A stretch of 64,000 nucleotides of DNA. Source: Flavobacteriaceae bacterium PS02338. Its GTDB lineage: Bacteria > Bacteroidota > Bacteroidia > Sphingobacteriales > Sphingobacteriaceae. The notes under the pieces are model-generated. The model was not told where the DNA came from and searched no databases. It worked only from the letters and a program-made list of their open reading frames with translations. Numbering within the stretch: the stretch's first letter is position 1; each line of letters begins with the position of its first letter. The DNA lies in assembly GCA_029959615.1 (NCBI GenBank), contig JASCOD010000004.1:1-64000 (forward strand). The letters are read 5' to 3'. The translations under genes were made by a program, and so were the position numbers. This document shows, in pieces, positions 34,800-44,403 of this stretch.

Positions 34800-35753
34800 C
34801 TAATTAAAACGATAGTACATCGAAATACTGCCATACTGATGTGCTTTGGCATTACTCTTGATTTCTTTCGATAAGAAAATTAAGCTATAGTCTATCGTAA
34901 AATGCGGAGAACTGTAATTAAAGCCTAAGCTTTGCGAGAAAACTAAAGGTTTAACATCAAAAGTAACTGGGCTATTGTCGTTAAATAAGCTCCCCTGTAC
35001 CGTCGCATCATACGCTACGTAATCCAATTGAGGTTTTGCGTAGAAATAAAATTCTTTCTTCTTCAGCTTATCTGTTTTGCCCTTGTTGCTAATGCTTGCA
35101 TTATAATGTGCAGAATTAAAAAGCTGATTGATATCGCCCGCTCTAAAAACTACACCTACGCCAGCTCCATTATAAGTTGTGCCTACGTTAGCGTAAGTAT
35201 CTAAGGTGAAATCTACTGCATTGTTACTGCTACGATGTAATAGCTTGGCGTATTGAACATTTGCATTCAACGCAAAATCATTTGCAATTTGATAATCCCA
35301 GCCTTGTACTTCATAAAAACCGACAATGTTATGTAATAGTTTTTGAGCTTCCTTGCCTAAAGCACTAGGCCCTACTGTCCCCGCATTTAAGCCAATTTTA
35401 ACGACACTTTCTTTTTTATAAAACAGCCCAACTTGGGCACCACCATATAGATAGCCGGCAAATGGTCTATCATGTGTAGCCGGATCGGGCCTATAACCAG
35501 AAAAAGGATTGTACATTTTTTGGCCCACAGAAATTTCGTAGATTGCTTTTTCGAGGTTTCCTTTTAGCTTTTGTTGGTCAACGGCTCTTCTAAAATATAC
35601 AAACAAGCCATTGGTGTAGTATCGATCTTGTCCGTACCACAAATAAGCATCGTTATCACTTTTAAAACCAAACTCGTTCTTGTACTCTTGCGCAAAAGAA
35701 CCATAAACAATAGCTAAAATGGCGAGGGTAGCCAGAACGAGTTTTTTGTACAT
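34800..35753 (-). CDS. LpxR-family lipid A deacylase
   Basis: The 317-residue precursor has a signal peptide (IYGSFAQ region, cleavage near 21) and the LpxR (DUF2219) motifs ND-Y with DRYYTNGLFV, GQKMYNPF, DRPFAGYLYGG and GPSALGKEAQKLLH followed by GWDYQIANDF. LpxR is an outer-membrane barrel that removes the 3'-acyloxyacyl group of lipid A. The protein ends in YYRFN rather than Phe. It starts 3 bases after lon, so the two genes share a transcript, an unusual pairing. Confidence 0.85.
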   Translation of the reverse strand: MYKKLVLATLAILAIVYGSFAQEYKNEFGFKSDNDAYLWYGQDRYYTNGLFVYFRRAVDQQKLKGNLEKAIYEISVGQKMYNPFSGYRPDPATHDRPFAGYLYGGAQVGLFYKKESVVKIGLNAGTVGPSALGKEAQKLLHNIVGFYEVQGWDYQIANDFALNANVQYAKLLHRSSNNAVDFTLDTYANVGTTYNGAGVGVVFRAGDINQLFNSAHYNASISNKGKTDKLKKKEFYFYAKPQLDYVAYDATVQGSLFNDNSPVTFDVKPLVFSQSLGFNYSSPHFTIDYSLIFLSKEIKSNAKAHQYGSISMYYRFN

Positions 35754-35756
35754 TTT

Positions 35757-38222
35757 TTAATTGGTACTAGGTTTTGTTTTTATCGTTAAATCAATAGGGT
35801 TTTTAACCTTATCCTTAGTTAAAGCCAAGTCGATTACCTCCCGCATCTCGGTCACATAGTGAAATTTCAAATCCTTAATGTAATCTTCCTTGATTTCTAA
35901 AATATCCTTGCGGTTAGATTTACATAGAATGATTTCTTTGATGTTAGCGCGTTTGGCAGCTAAGATTTTCTCTTTAATTCCACCAACAGGCAGTACTTTC
36001 CCACGTAAAGTGATTTCGCCTGTCATTGCTAAGTTTTGTTTTACTTTACGTTGTGTAAACGCCGAAACTAAAGCAGTTAACATGGTTATACCTGCCGAAG
36101 GTCCGTCTTTAGGAGTTGCACCTGCTGGAACGTGAACATGTAAATCAAAGTTGTCGAACAGTTCATGATTAATGCCAAATTGGTTCGCATGCGCTCTGAT
36201 GTAGGCCAAGGCAATAACTGCTGATTCTTTCATCACGTCACCTAAGTTTCCGGTTAAGGTTAGTTTACCTTTACCCGGACTTAAACTTGCTTCGATGAAT
36301 AAGATGTCACCACCAACTTGTGTCCAAGCTAGACCTGTGACTACACCAGCAACTTCATTGCCTTCGTAAGCATCTTTATCGAAAATAGGTGCACCTAAAA
36401 TTCTTTCTACATCATTGTTATCTAAAGCTGGTTCATAAGCTTCTTCCATTGCAATTTTAGTGGCAATACCACGCACCAACGAACCAATTTTTTTCTCTAA
36501 ACCACGTACGCCACTTTCTCTCGTATAATCTTCAATCACTTTCTCAATCAATGAGTTTTTAAGCGTGATCTGTTTTGCTTCTAATCCATGTACCTCTTTT
36601 TGTTTAGGTAACAAGTATTTTTTAGCAATCTCAATTTTCTCTTCAATAGTGTATCCGTTCACCTCGATAATCTCCATACGGTCTAGCAATGCAGGCTGTA
36701 TAGTACTTAGTGAGTTTGCTGTAGCAATGAATAGTACATTAGAAAGGTCATATTCGGCCTCTACGTAATGGTCGTTAAAAGCATTATTTTGCTCTGGGTC
36801 CAACACTTCAAGCAAAGCTGATGAAGGGTCGCCTCTAAAATCAGAGCCCACTTTATCAATCTCATCCAAAACAAACACCGGATTATCTGCACCTGCTTTT
36901 TTGATAGATTGAATAATACGACCTGGCATTGCTCCAATATACGTTTTACGATGACCTCGAATTTCTGCTTCATCTCTTACGCCGCCTAAAGCCATACGCA
37001 CATATTTACGATTTAAAGCCTTCGCTATAGACTTTCCTAAGGATGTTTTTCCAACTCCCGGAGGGCCAACTAGACATAAAATAGGTGCCTTCATATCGCG
37101 TTTTAGCTTTAGTACTGCTAAATATTCGATGATACGTTGCTTCACTTTTTCTAAACCGAAGTGATCTTTATCTAAAACACGTTGAGCTCTTTTTAAATCG
37201 AAATTGTCTTTGGTAAATTCGTTCCAAGGTAATTCTAGCAATAACTCTAGATAGTTCATTTGAATAGAATAATCTGGAGCAGCAGGGTTCATTCTACCTA
37301 GTTTTTCTAGTTCTTTGTTGAAATGTTCTTTAACTTCTACTTTCCATTTTTTCTTTTTAGCACGAGCCTGCAAAGCTTCAAACTCTAAATCTGAAGAATT
37401 ACCTAGTTCTTCTTGGATCGTTTTTAGTTGCTGGTTTAGGAAATAATCACGTTGTTGCTTATCTAAATCAGTCCTTACCTTAGTTTGGATCTGATTTTTT
37501 AGTTCTAACATCTGCAATTCGTGCGTAAGTAGTTCCATTACCATTTCGGCACGTTTGCGTAAATTGCCCATTTCCAACATTTTCTGCTTGTCGGACATTT
37601 CTGCATTCATATTCGAAGAAATGAAATTGATCAGGAACGAAGTGCTTTCAATATTCTTTAACGCAATTCCAGCTTCGCTAGGGATGTTTGGAGAAAGCTG
37701 AATAATTTGACTGGACATTTCCTTAATTGCCGCAACCAGGCTTTTAAACTCTTTGTCGTTTTTATGCTTTGTTTCGGTAAATTTTGCAACTACAGCTTTA
37801 ATGAATGGCTCTGTTTGCATTTCTTGCACCAATTGGAAACGCTGCTTCCCTTGGATAATCACTGTGGTATTTCCATCGGGCATTTGTAGCATTTTAATGA
37901 TGTTAGCTACGGTTCCTACGTTGTGTAATTGATCAAAAGTTGGATCTTCGATAGAAACATCTTTTTGTGCCACTACGCCAATCACTCTATCACCTTTGTA
38001 GGCTTCCTTTATCAATTTGATAGATTTATCTCTGCCAACGGTGATCGGAATTACAACCCCAGGAAACAATACTGTATTTCTCAAAGGAAGTATAGAAAGT
38101 ATTTCAGGAGTTTCCTCGCTATTCATGTCGTCTTCGTCTTGTTGCGACATCAACGGGAAAAACTCGGTGTCTTCGTTTATGATAGGTAAGGTGTTAAAAT
38201 CAAACGGATCTTGTTTGCTCAT
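35757..38222 (-). CDS. lon: ATP-dependent protease Lon
   Basis: The 821-residue enzyme has an N-terminal LON substrate domain (about 40-245), the AAA+ module with Walker [14 protein letters not shown] and Walker [11 protein letters not shown], and the C-terminal protease domain. The catalytic S709 is in [11 protein letters not shown], and the Lys partner is expected around 750. It degrades damaged and regulatory proteins in the cytoplasm. No exact -7 box is seen just upstream. lpxR follows after 3 bases. Confidence 0.97.
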   Translation of the reverse strand: MSKQDPFDFNTLPIINEDTEFFPLMSQQDEDDMNSEETPEILSILPLRNTVLFPGVVIPITVGRDKSIKLIKEAYKGDRVIGVVAQKDVSIEDPTFDQLHNVGTVANIIKMLQMPDGNTTVIIQGKQRFQLVQEMQTEPFIKAVVAKFTETKHKNDKEFKSLVAAIKEMSSQIIQLSPNIPSEAGIALKNIESTSFLINFISSNMNAEMSDKQKMLEMGNLRKRAEMVMELLTHELQMLELKNQIQTKVRTDLDKQQRDYFLNQQLKTIQEELGNSSDLEFEALQARAKKKKWKVEVKEHFNKELEKLGRMNPAAPDYSIQMNYLELLLELPWNEFTKDNFDLKRAQRVLDKDHFGLEKVKQRIIEYLAVLKLKRDMKAPILCLVGPPGVGKTSLGKSIAKALNRKYVRMALGGVRDEAEIRGHRKTYIGAMPGRIIQSIKKAGADNPVFVLDEIDKVGSDFRGDPSSALLEVLDPEQNNAFNDHYVEAEYDLSNVLFIATANSLSTIQPALLDRMEIIEVNGYTIEEKIEIAKKYLLPKQKEVHGLEAKQITLKNSLIEKVIEDYTRESGVRGLEKKIGSLVRGIATKIAMEEAYEPALDNNDVERILGAPIFDKDAYEGNEVAGVVTGLAWTQVGGDILFIEASLSPGKGKLTLTGNLGDVMKESAVIALAYIRAHANQFGINHELFDNFDLHVHVPAGATPKDGPSAGITMLTALVSAFTQRKVKQNLAMTGEITLRGKVLPVGGIKEKILAAKRANIKEIILCKSNRKDILEIKEDYIKDLKFHYVTEMREVIDLALTKDKVKNPIDLTIKTKPSTN

Positions 38223-38469
38223 TCAGTTTTATGTTATAAGGTAGGCGACAATATGACAGCATGCCGCTTTAAATTTATCAAATAATTAGTAAGGGTTCTA
38301 ATTTCAACTCCTGTGCCAAAAATGATAATTGACATTTAGAAAATTAATTATCTTTCTTAAACTGTTAAAAAGTCATATTAACAAAAAAAAGCAAGCAAAA
38401 ATCATATTTGTAATAATTGCTCGTTTATTGATATAATTGCACATAAAAAGTAAATTCGTACAAGCGTTT

Positions 38470-38477
38470 TAAATTTG
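38470..38477 (+). promoter_or_regulatory. -7 box of the TPR gene
   Basis: TAAATTTG matches the consensus exactly, 26 bases before the ATG at 38504. Confidence 0.5.
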
Positions 38478-38503
38478 TGTAGATTTACGTAAAACATTTT
38501 TTA

Positions 38504-39130
38504 ATGAAATTTCTTAAAAGATCTTATCCACTATTAATCGTTGTTTCGCTTGGTCTGCAAGCTAAAGCCCAAAGTAACTTTGAAAAACAAGGCACACAGG
38601 CATGGATGAAAGGTGATTTTAAAACTGCAGTGGTGCAATTGGAAAAGGCAGAAGGTAAGGATCCTAGTAACATTAACGTGTTAAAGATGTTGGGCTATTC
38701 TTATTTTCAAAATGGAGATTATGAGAATGCCATTGCTGCATATACGCGTTTAATTGCTTTAAAGCCTACAGATTATTCGGCATTTTATTATCGTGGGAAG
38801 GCAAGATTAAATATTGCAAATGCACCAAAAGAGGCATTAAATCAAATGAGGGATAGTTTCTATACTGCCGCTATCAAAGATTTTTCTAAAGCGATGGAAA
38901 TTAGTGGGGAAGAAGATATTCAGATTTTGCAGAATAGGGCGGTGGCTTATAAGGATTACGGTATTTTCAGATCATATAAGGCAAAAAAATCGGCAGATAA
39001 AAATGCTTGTATTACGTTATTCAATAACTCAATTTCTGATTTTCAAAAAATACTGACTATGCAGCCTTTGAAGAAAGATGTAGTTGCTATGGTTGATTAT
39101 GTAAAAGCACAGATTGCTAGCTTGAAATAA
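38504..39130 (+). CDS. Secreted tetratricopeptide-repeat protein
   Basis: The 208-residue precursor has a signal peptide (about 1-22, LQAKAQ) followed by at least three TPR units, for example NVLKMLGYSYFQNGDYENAIAAYTRLI and SAFYYRGKARLNI. It probably acts as a periplasmic scaffold; no partner is evident. The convergent lipoprotein gene ends 7 bases beyond its stop. Confidence 0.8.
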   Translation: MKFLKRSYPLLIVVSLGLQAKAQSNFEKQGTQAWMKGDFKTAVVQLEKAEGKDPSNINVLKMLGYSYFQNGDYENAIAAYTRLIALKPTDYSAFYYRGKARLNIANAPKEALNQMRDSFYTAAIKDFSKAMEISGEEDIQILQNRAVAYKDYGIFRSYKAKKSADKNACITLFNNSISDFQKILTMQPLKKDVVAMVDYVKAQIASLK

Positions 39131-39137
39131 TTTAGGG

Positions 39138-39668
39138 CTAGTTTTTAGTCAATTTGCCAACAATGCGATATGTTTTGGATGTTAAGAGTTTGATTTTTTG
39201 AAAACTCTTGATAACGTATAGACTGTCGGGGTAGTAAAACAACGTATCTGTGGAAGTGTAAAGGGTGTTTTGGGTGTTTTTAAAAATTTTAATCCCGGTA
39301 ATTTTGTTCCCAGTTTTAATGATTTCCACAAATTTTATTGGAATTTTGGAATTGGTCGTGCTGTAGGTAGTTCTGTTGGAAGTTTGTTTAGGAGTGAATT
39401 CGTTACGCCATGCAGCTTTATTGATGTCAGCTTCACTAAAACTTGAGAGTTCGATCTTCCAATCAGTAATCTTAAGGTTTTTCTGTTCGGTTTTTCCTTT
39501 TGCTAATACTTCTTTTTGAACCGTCGGATTGTCTTTTTTGAGACGCTCAATTTCTTTCTCGAAATAGCCATTAATGTCGAAATAAGCAGGTGTATTTGCT
39601 TTCTTCCTTTCTTGTTGTCCACAAGACAAAAGGACGAGCATGAGTAAACCTAAAATCCATTTGTTCAT
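39138..39668 (-). CDS. Lipoprotein of unknown function
   Basis: From the ATG at 39668 the product is 176 residues with a lipoprotein signal (MNKWILGLLMLVLLSC, lipobox LLSC). No domain is recognised; the mature part is Lys/Thr/Ser-rich with a KITGIKIFKN stretch. The reading frame stays open for 26 more codons upstream, but that stretch (KQSKNFIISKILEP) translates a dispersed palindrome and would bury the lipobox, so I reject the longer start. Confidence 0.65.
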   Translation of the reverse strand: MNKWILGLLMLVLLSCGQQERKKANTPAYFDINGYFEKEIERLKKDNPTVQKEVLAKGKTEQKNLKITDWKIELSSFSEADINKAAWRNEFTPKQTSNRTTYSTTNSKIPIKFVEIIKTGNKITGIKIFKNTQNTLYTSTDTLFYYPDSLYVIKSFQKIKLLTSKTYRIVGKLTKN

Positions 39669-39681
39669 TGATATCATTTTT

Positions 39682-39752
39682 TCATCATTGCAAGGTTCGA
39701 GAATCTTTGAAATGATAAAGTTTTTAGATTGCTTCGTATCTCGCAATGACGA
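39682..39752. repeat. Dispersed palindrome, family B, copy 2
   Basis: TCATTGCAAGG and inner GATTGCTTCG with TCGCAATGACGA form an imperfect hairpin related to the element at 23803-23872. It extends the open frame of the neighbouring lipoprotein gene. Confidence 0.75.
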
Positions 39753-39777
39753 ATTGCTGGTTTTTTAAAAATTGCTT

Positions 39778-41298
39778 TTAAACTAAGCAGTTGCCTGTCA
39801 TAATTTCAGGAGCATTTATACCCATGATTTTCAATACTGTTGGGCCAATGTCTCCTAACTTGCCGTCAACAATAGTCTTATAATCCTTATCAATTAGGAT
39901 GCAAGGAACTAAATTGGTGGTATGTGCAGTGTTTACAGAACCATCATTGTTTAACATGAATTCTGCATTACCATGATCGGCTAATACAATAAAAGAGTAG
40001 CCATTTGCTATACCCGTTTCTATTACAATTTGCGCACACGCATCCACAGTTTCAACAGCTTTAATAACAGCCTCAAAAACACCAGTATGGCCTACCATAT
40101 CTGGGTTCGCGAAATTAAGGCAAACGAAATCTGGCCATTTGCTTTCTAATTCTTTTACAATTGCATCTGTAATTCCTGCAGCACTCATTTCTGGTTGCAG
40201 GTCATATGTAGCAACCTTTGGCGAGGGGATCAGGATACGCTTTTCATTCTCAAATTCTTTTTCTCTTCCACCAGAAAAGAAAAAGGTAACGTGAGGGTAT
40301 TTTTCTGTTTCAGCAATTCTGATTTGGTTTTTGCCATTGGCGGCCAAAATTTCACCCAGTGTGTTATTTAAGTCGTCTTTAGTGAAAACTACATTTACAT
40401 TTTCGAAGCTCTCATCATAGGTTGTCATCGTTACATAGTGCAACGAAAGCTTTTTCATGCATTGCTCCGGAAAATCCTTTTGGCAAAGCGCTTGAGTAAT
40501 TTCTCTACCTCTATCTGTACGGTAGTTAAAGCAGATTACTACATCACCATCTTTAATGGTTGCAGTAGGGTTGCCTTGTTCATCTACCATAACCATAGGC
40601 TTAGTAAATTCATCTGTAATGCCTTCAGCATATGAATGCTGAACAGCCAGCTCTGGGCTGGTGAATTTCTCGCCAATGCCGTTAACCATTACATCATAAG
40701 CTAATTTCACTCTTTCCCAACGGTTGTCTCTGTCCATAGCATAATATCTGCCTACAATAGAAGCGATTTTACCAGCAGACTTTTCTAAATGCCTATCTAA
40801 AGTAGTAATATAGTTTAGGCCTCCGTTAGGATCGGTATCTCTACCGTCTAAAAATGCATGGATAAAAACATCTTTTAGCCCATTTTCTTGTGCTGTATCA
40901 CATAAAGCCATTAAGTGATTGATGTGGGCATGTACACCACCATCAGATACTAAGCCAATAAAATGTACGGGTTTATTATGCGTTTTTGCATAGGAGAAAG
41001 CCTGAAGTAAAGTTGGATTTGCATTTAAAGACCTGTCAATAATTGACTTGTTAATACGACCAAGTTCTTGGTAAACTACTCGTCCTGCGCCCAAATTCAT
41101 GTGGCCAACTTCAGAATTTCCCATTTGTCCAACAGGTAGTCCTACTGCTTCACCTGATGCTTCAAGCTTTGAGTTAGGGTAATTAAGTAAAAGAGAATCG
41201 AAAAAAGGAGTATTAGCAGCATAGGCAGCGTCAGATTTGTCTTTTTTACCATATCCCCATCCATCAAGAATTAGCAGTACCAATTTTTTTGCTTCCAT
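39778..41298 (-). CDS. gpmI: 2,3-bisphosphoglycerate-independent phosphoglycerate mutase
   Basis: The 506-residue enzyme interconverts 3- and 2-phosphoglycerate using two Mn ions. Metal site elements are LLILDGWG near the N terminus, GNSEVGH with the catalytic Ser, and FANPDMVGHTG and LADHGNAE in the C-terminal part. The length is standard. An exact -7 box lies about 40 bases before the ATG. Confidence 0.97.
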   Translation of the reverse strand: MEAKKLVLLILDGWGYGKKDKSDAAYAANTPFFDSLLLNYPNSKLEASGEAVGLPVGQMGNSEVGHMNLGAGRVVYQELGRINKSIIDRSLNANPTLLQAFSYAKTHNKPVHFIGLVSDGGVHAHINHLMALCDTAQENGLKDVFIHAFLDGRDTDPNGGLNYITTLDRHLEKSAGKIASIVGRYYAMDRDNRWERVKLAYDVMVNGIGEKFTSPELAVQHSYAEGITDEFTKPMVMVDEQGNPTATIKDGDVVICFNYRTDRGREITQALCQKDFPEQCMKKLSLHYVTMTTYDESFENVNVVFTKDDLNNTLGEILAANGKNQIRIAETEKYPHVTFFFSGGREKEFENEKRILIPSPKVATYDLQPEMSAAGITDAIVKELESKWPDFVCLNFANPDMVGHTGVFEAVIKAVETVDACAQIVIETGIANGYSFIVLADHGNAEFMLNNDGSVNTAHTTNLVPCILIDKDYKTIVDGKLGDIGPTVLKIMGINAPEIMTGNCLV

Positions 41299-41338
41299 TA
41301 TTATTGTTTTGTTATTTCCTATGTTTTATGTTGTTTTG

Positions 41339-41346
41339 CAAATATA
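41339..41346 (-). promoter_or_regulatory. -7 box of gpmI
   Basis: TATATTTG on the minus strand matches the consensus; TTGG lies about 21 bases upstream as a possible -33. The leader would be about 37 nt. Confidence 0.5.
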
Positions 41347-41435
41347 CTCGAAAATAAGCCCTAAACCCAATTATTTGAATTTAATTGTGGATAAATGGCA
41401 TAGTTTTGGAGGTGAATTTGTTTTAGTTTTAAGGA

Positions 41436-41834
41436 ATGATGTTCAAATCTATACTTGCGCTCATGATTATGTTCTTGCACTTCCAGCCTGACGGTGGATT
41501 GCAAGGGGATATTGCTGATGAGCTTGCAACTAATTTTAAGCAAGGTAACTCTAAAGAAATTGCGAAAAGCTTTGCTTCGTCTATAGAACTGATCATTATA
41601 GACCAGGAAGATGTATACAATCGAGCTCAGGCGGAACAAATTCTTAAAGATTTTTTTCTAAAAAATCCACCTATCAAAACAAGTATTATCCATAAGCTGA
41701 GTAATAACCCGAATTATCGTTTAACGATTCTGTCTTTAGCAACCAAAACGGATAAATTTCGTGTAACGGTTACAATGAAAAAGACTTCTAATGCATTTTT
41801 AATCACTGAGTTAAGAATAGAGCCAGAGAGATAA
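41436..41834 (+). CDS. DUF4783 protein
   Basis: The 132-residue protein has a hydrophobic N terminus that may be a signal peptide (MFKSILALMIMFLHF) and a DUF4783 body of NTF2-like character (LATNFKQGNSKEIAKSFASS). Its function is unknown. Like its homologues in this phylum it sits directly before nadC (30 bases), and the two are probably co-transcribed. Confidence 0.8.
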   Translation: MMFKSILALMIMFLHFQPDGGLQGDIADELATNFKQGNSKEIAKSFASSIELIIIDQEDVYNRAQAEQILKDFFLKNPPIKTSIIHKLSNNPNYRLTILSLATKTDKFRVTVTMKKTSNAFLITELRIEPER

Positions 41835-41864
41835 TTCCATAATGATGTACATTTTGCTATTTTT

Positions 41865-42725
41865 GTGGCAAATCTTACAGCATTGGATAAGGAACTAATT
41901 GATCTATTTATAAAAAATGCAATTGCGGAAGATGTGGGAGATGGAGATCATACTTCTTTATCTACTATACCCCAAGGCACGCAAGGCAAAGCCAAACTAA
42001 TTGTTAAGGAAAATGGAATACTAGCAGGAATTGAACTTGCTTTAGAGATTTTTCAACAGATAGATCCTGCATTAAAAGTTGATGTTTTATTGAAGGATGG
42101 CCAAGAAGTTGCGCCGGGAGACATCGCATTTACCGTAAGTGGAAGCACGCATGCTATTCTACTCGCCGAGCGTTTAGTATTAAACTGTATGCAACGCATG
42201 AGTGGTATTGCAACCAAAACAAATCGTATTGTGAAACGTTTGGAAGGCTATAAGACCAAAGTTTTAGATACGAGAAAAACTACACCTGGATTACGGTACC
42301 TAGAAAAATGGGCGGTAACTATTGGCGGAGGCGTGAATCATCGCATAGGGCTTTATGATATGATCTTGATTAAGGATAATCATGTGGATTATGCAGGTGG
42401 AATTAGTAACGCCATTAAACAGGCAAATGCTTATTTAAGAACGACGGGCAGAAAACTGCAGATAGAAATAGAGGTTAGAAATTTGCAGGAATTACAGCAG
42501 GTATTGGCAATTGGAGGTGTAGATCGAATTATGCTAGATAATTTTGAGATACCTTTGTTAAAACAGGCTGTGCAGTTGATTGACGGTAGATTTTTAACTG
42601 AAGCGTCAGGAGGGATTGTGGAAGAAAACGTTGTAGATTATGCTGCTTGCGGTGTAGACTATATTTCAATGGGCGCATTAACACACTCTGTAAAAAGCTT
42701 AGATCTTAGTTTGAAGGCTTTTTAG
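41865..42725 (+). CDS. nadC: Nicotinate-nucleotide pyrophosphorylase (carboxylating)
   Basis: The 286-residue quinolinate phosphoribosyltransferase joins quinolinate and PRPP to make nicotinate mononucleotide. Family segments are EDVGDGDHTS, NCMQRMSGIAT, TRKTTPGLRYLEKWAV, GGVNHRIGLYDMILIKDNHV and the C-terminal SGGI. The start codon is GTG, giving MANLTALDKELID; no in-frame ATG exists nearby. TATTTTTG at 41858-41865 overlaps this GTG, but as a promoter it would start transcription inside the gene. No nadA or nadB lies nearby. Confidence 0.95.
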   Translation: MANLTALDKELIDLFIKNAIAEDVGDGDHTSLSTIPQGTQGKAKLIVKENGILAGIELALEIFQQIDPALKVDVLLKDGQEVAPGDIAFTVSGSTHAILLAERLVLNCMQRMSGIATKTNRIVKRLEGYKTKVLDTRKTTPGLRYLEKWAVTIGGGVNHRIGLYDMILIKDNHVDYAGGISNAIKQANAYLRTTGRKLQIEIEVRNLQELQQVLAIGGVDRIMLDNFEIPLLKQAVQLIDGRFLTEASGGIVEENVVDYAACGVDYISMGALTHSVKSLDLSLKAF

Positions 42726-42784
42726 TATGCAAGTAATTTTTCTAAACCTTTCGGGAACATTTTTTTTATTATCATTGTAGGCAA

Positions 42785-43432
42785 ATGATTTCAATATATT
42801 CCATCTCTGCACTTATTGCAGCCTACCTCTTAGGGTCTATACCTACAGCGGTATGGTTGGGGCAAGCGTTTTATGGCATTGATGTTAGAGAGTACGGAAG
42901 TGGAAATGCGGGAGCTACCAATACATTCAGGGTTTTAGGAAAAAAACCAGGTATTGTAGTAATGACTATTGATATCATGAAGGGTTTTACTGCAACCAAA
43001 CTAGCCTATTTGATTGGACTTTCGGTAACTGGACCTAAATATTCAGCACAATTTGTCAATTACGAATTAGCGCTGGGTGTAATTGCAGTAATGGGACATT
43101 TATTTCCAATTTTTGCAGGTTTTAGAGGAGGAAAAGGAGTTGCTACATTATTTGGGATGGTGTTGGCCGTAAATCCATTGGCGGCGCTGATGTGCGTAGG
43201 TGTATTTGTAACTGTGCTGTTGATTTCTAAATATGTTTCACTGAGTTCTATTTGTGCCGGTTTTACTTTTCCATTGGGCACAATATTTGTATTGCAAACA
43301 CCTATTAAGGGTTTAGCGCTCTACAGTATTTGTGTTTGTGTGTTGATATTAATTACGCACCAAAAGAACATAGAGCGTTTGCTAAAAGGAAAAGAATCTA
43401 AGGTATACCTATTCAAGAAAAAGCAAGCCTAA
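42785..43432 (+). CDS. plsY: Acyl-phosphate:glycerol-3-phosphate acyltransferase
   Basis: The 215-residue inner-membrane protein carries the three PlsY motifs: LLGSIPTAVWLG at the start, GSGNAGATNTFRVLG, and GHLFPIFAGFRGGKGVAT. It makes lysophosphatidic acid from acyl-phosphate, the first step of phospholipid synthesis, and should have about six to seven membrane segments. It follows nadC by 59 bases. Confidence 0.95.
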   Translation: MISIYSISALIAAYLLGSIPTAVWLGQAFYGIDVREYGSGNAGATNTFRVLGKKPGIVVMTIDIMKGFTATKLAYLIGLSVTGPKYSAQFVNYELALGVIAVMGHLFPIFAGFRGGKGVATLFGMVLAVNPLAALMCVGVFVTVLLISKYVSLSSICAGFTFPLGTIFVLQTPIKGLALYSICVCVLILITHQKNIERLLKGKESKVYLFKKKQA

Positions 43433-43496
43433 CCCAAAAACTGTCAAACAAAAGCGTTTGTAAAATAGTTATGTGTTGGGTGATAAATTTACAACC

Positions 43497-44303
43497 ATGA
43501 AGAAAACAATAATTTTTGGAATGGCAACCGCTATGCTTGCCATCTCCTCATGTTCTACCGTTCCATTAACTGGACGTAGTAGATTAAGTTTAGTTGATGA
43601 TAGTCAATTGCAGCAAGAAGCAGCTATAGGTTATAGCCAGTTATTAAGTGATCCGGCTACAAAAGTAGTAGCATCTACTAATGCTAATGCTGCAATGGTA
43701 AAACGTGTAGGACAAAAGATAGCTGCTGCGGTTACGCAATATATGAACCAGAATGGCTACGGAGATCAAATTAAAAACTATAAGTGGGAATACAATCTAA
43801 TAGATAGTAAAGAAATTAATGCTTGGTGTATGCCTGGTGGTAAAATTGCTGTTTATACAGGTATTTTGCCTGTAACAAAAGATGAAGCAGGTTTAGCAAC
43901 TGTAATGGGGCATGAGGTAGCTCATGCTATTGCTCAACACTCTGCAGAAAGAGCTTCTCAAATGCAAGTGGCACAAGGCTTGGGCGCAGCTGTGGGTGTG
44001 GCTAGTGCAAACTCTAAATATTCCCAATATATTAATGCTGCTTATGGTGTTGGGGGACAATTGACGATTTTAAGTTATGGTAGAAATCAAGAGTTAGAAG
44101 CGGATAAAATGGGACTTTCTTTCATGGCAATGGCAGGTTATAATCCTAGTAATGCCGTTGGTTTTTGGCAGAGAATGGCGCAAGCTAGTGCAGGTTCGCA
44201 AAAACCACCAGCATTTTTAAGTACCCACCCAACAGATCAATCTCGTATAGCGCAAATACAAAAAGATTTGCCAGAGGCAATGAAATATTATAAAGGGAAA
44301 TAG
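43497..44303 (+). CDS. M48-family metalloprotease lipoprotein
   Basis: From the ATG at 43497 the product is 268 residues with a lipoprotein signal (MKKTIIFGMATAMLAISSC). The zinc motif H139-E-V-A-H143 and a later ELEADKMGL supplying the third ligand mark the M48 (Ste24/BepA-like) family. Such proteins sit at the inner face of the outer membrane and help clear misfolded outer-membrane proteins. An upstream GTG adds only eight residues and would displace the signal, so it is not used. Confidence 0.9.
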   Translation: MKKTIIFGMATAMLAISSCSTVPLTGRSRLSLVDDSQLQQEAAIGYSQLLSDPATKVVASTNANAAMVKRVGQKIAAAVTQYMNQNGYGDQIKNYKWEYNLIDSKEINAWCMPGGKIAVYTGILPVTKDEAGLATVMGHEVAHAIAQHSAERASQMQVAQGLGAAVGVASANSKYSQYINAAYGVGGQLTILSYGRNQELEADKMGLSFMAMAGYNPSNAVGFWQRMAQASAGSQKPPAFLSTHPTDQSRIAQIQKDLPEAMKYYKGK

Positions 44304-44330
44304 TATTTAGGTAACAGGTATTAGGCGTAA

Positions 44331-44374
44331 GGTTTAAGGTTTGGGTAGTTTAAATTATCCAGGCTTTAAACCTT
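44331..44374. repeat. Imperfect inverted repeat between convergent genes
   Basis: GGTTTAA and TTAAACC with inner partial pairing lie in a stretch rich in AGGTTTAAGG-like words between the M48 and pabB genes. It may stop transcription from both sides but has no T-run. Confidence 0.4.
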
Positions 44375-44403
44375 TCTTATTTAAGGACATCATGCCCTAA
44401 ATC

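Noticed and set aside
39690..39702. GGTTCGAGAATC resembling a tRNA T-loop
   Set aside because: No acceptor or anticodon stem surrounds it; it is part of a family B palindrome.
41858..41865. Exact -7 box at the nadC start
   Set aside because: It overlaps the GTG start itself, so transcription from it would begin inside the gene; nadC is more likely read from the DUF4783 promoter.
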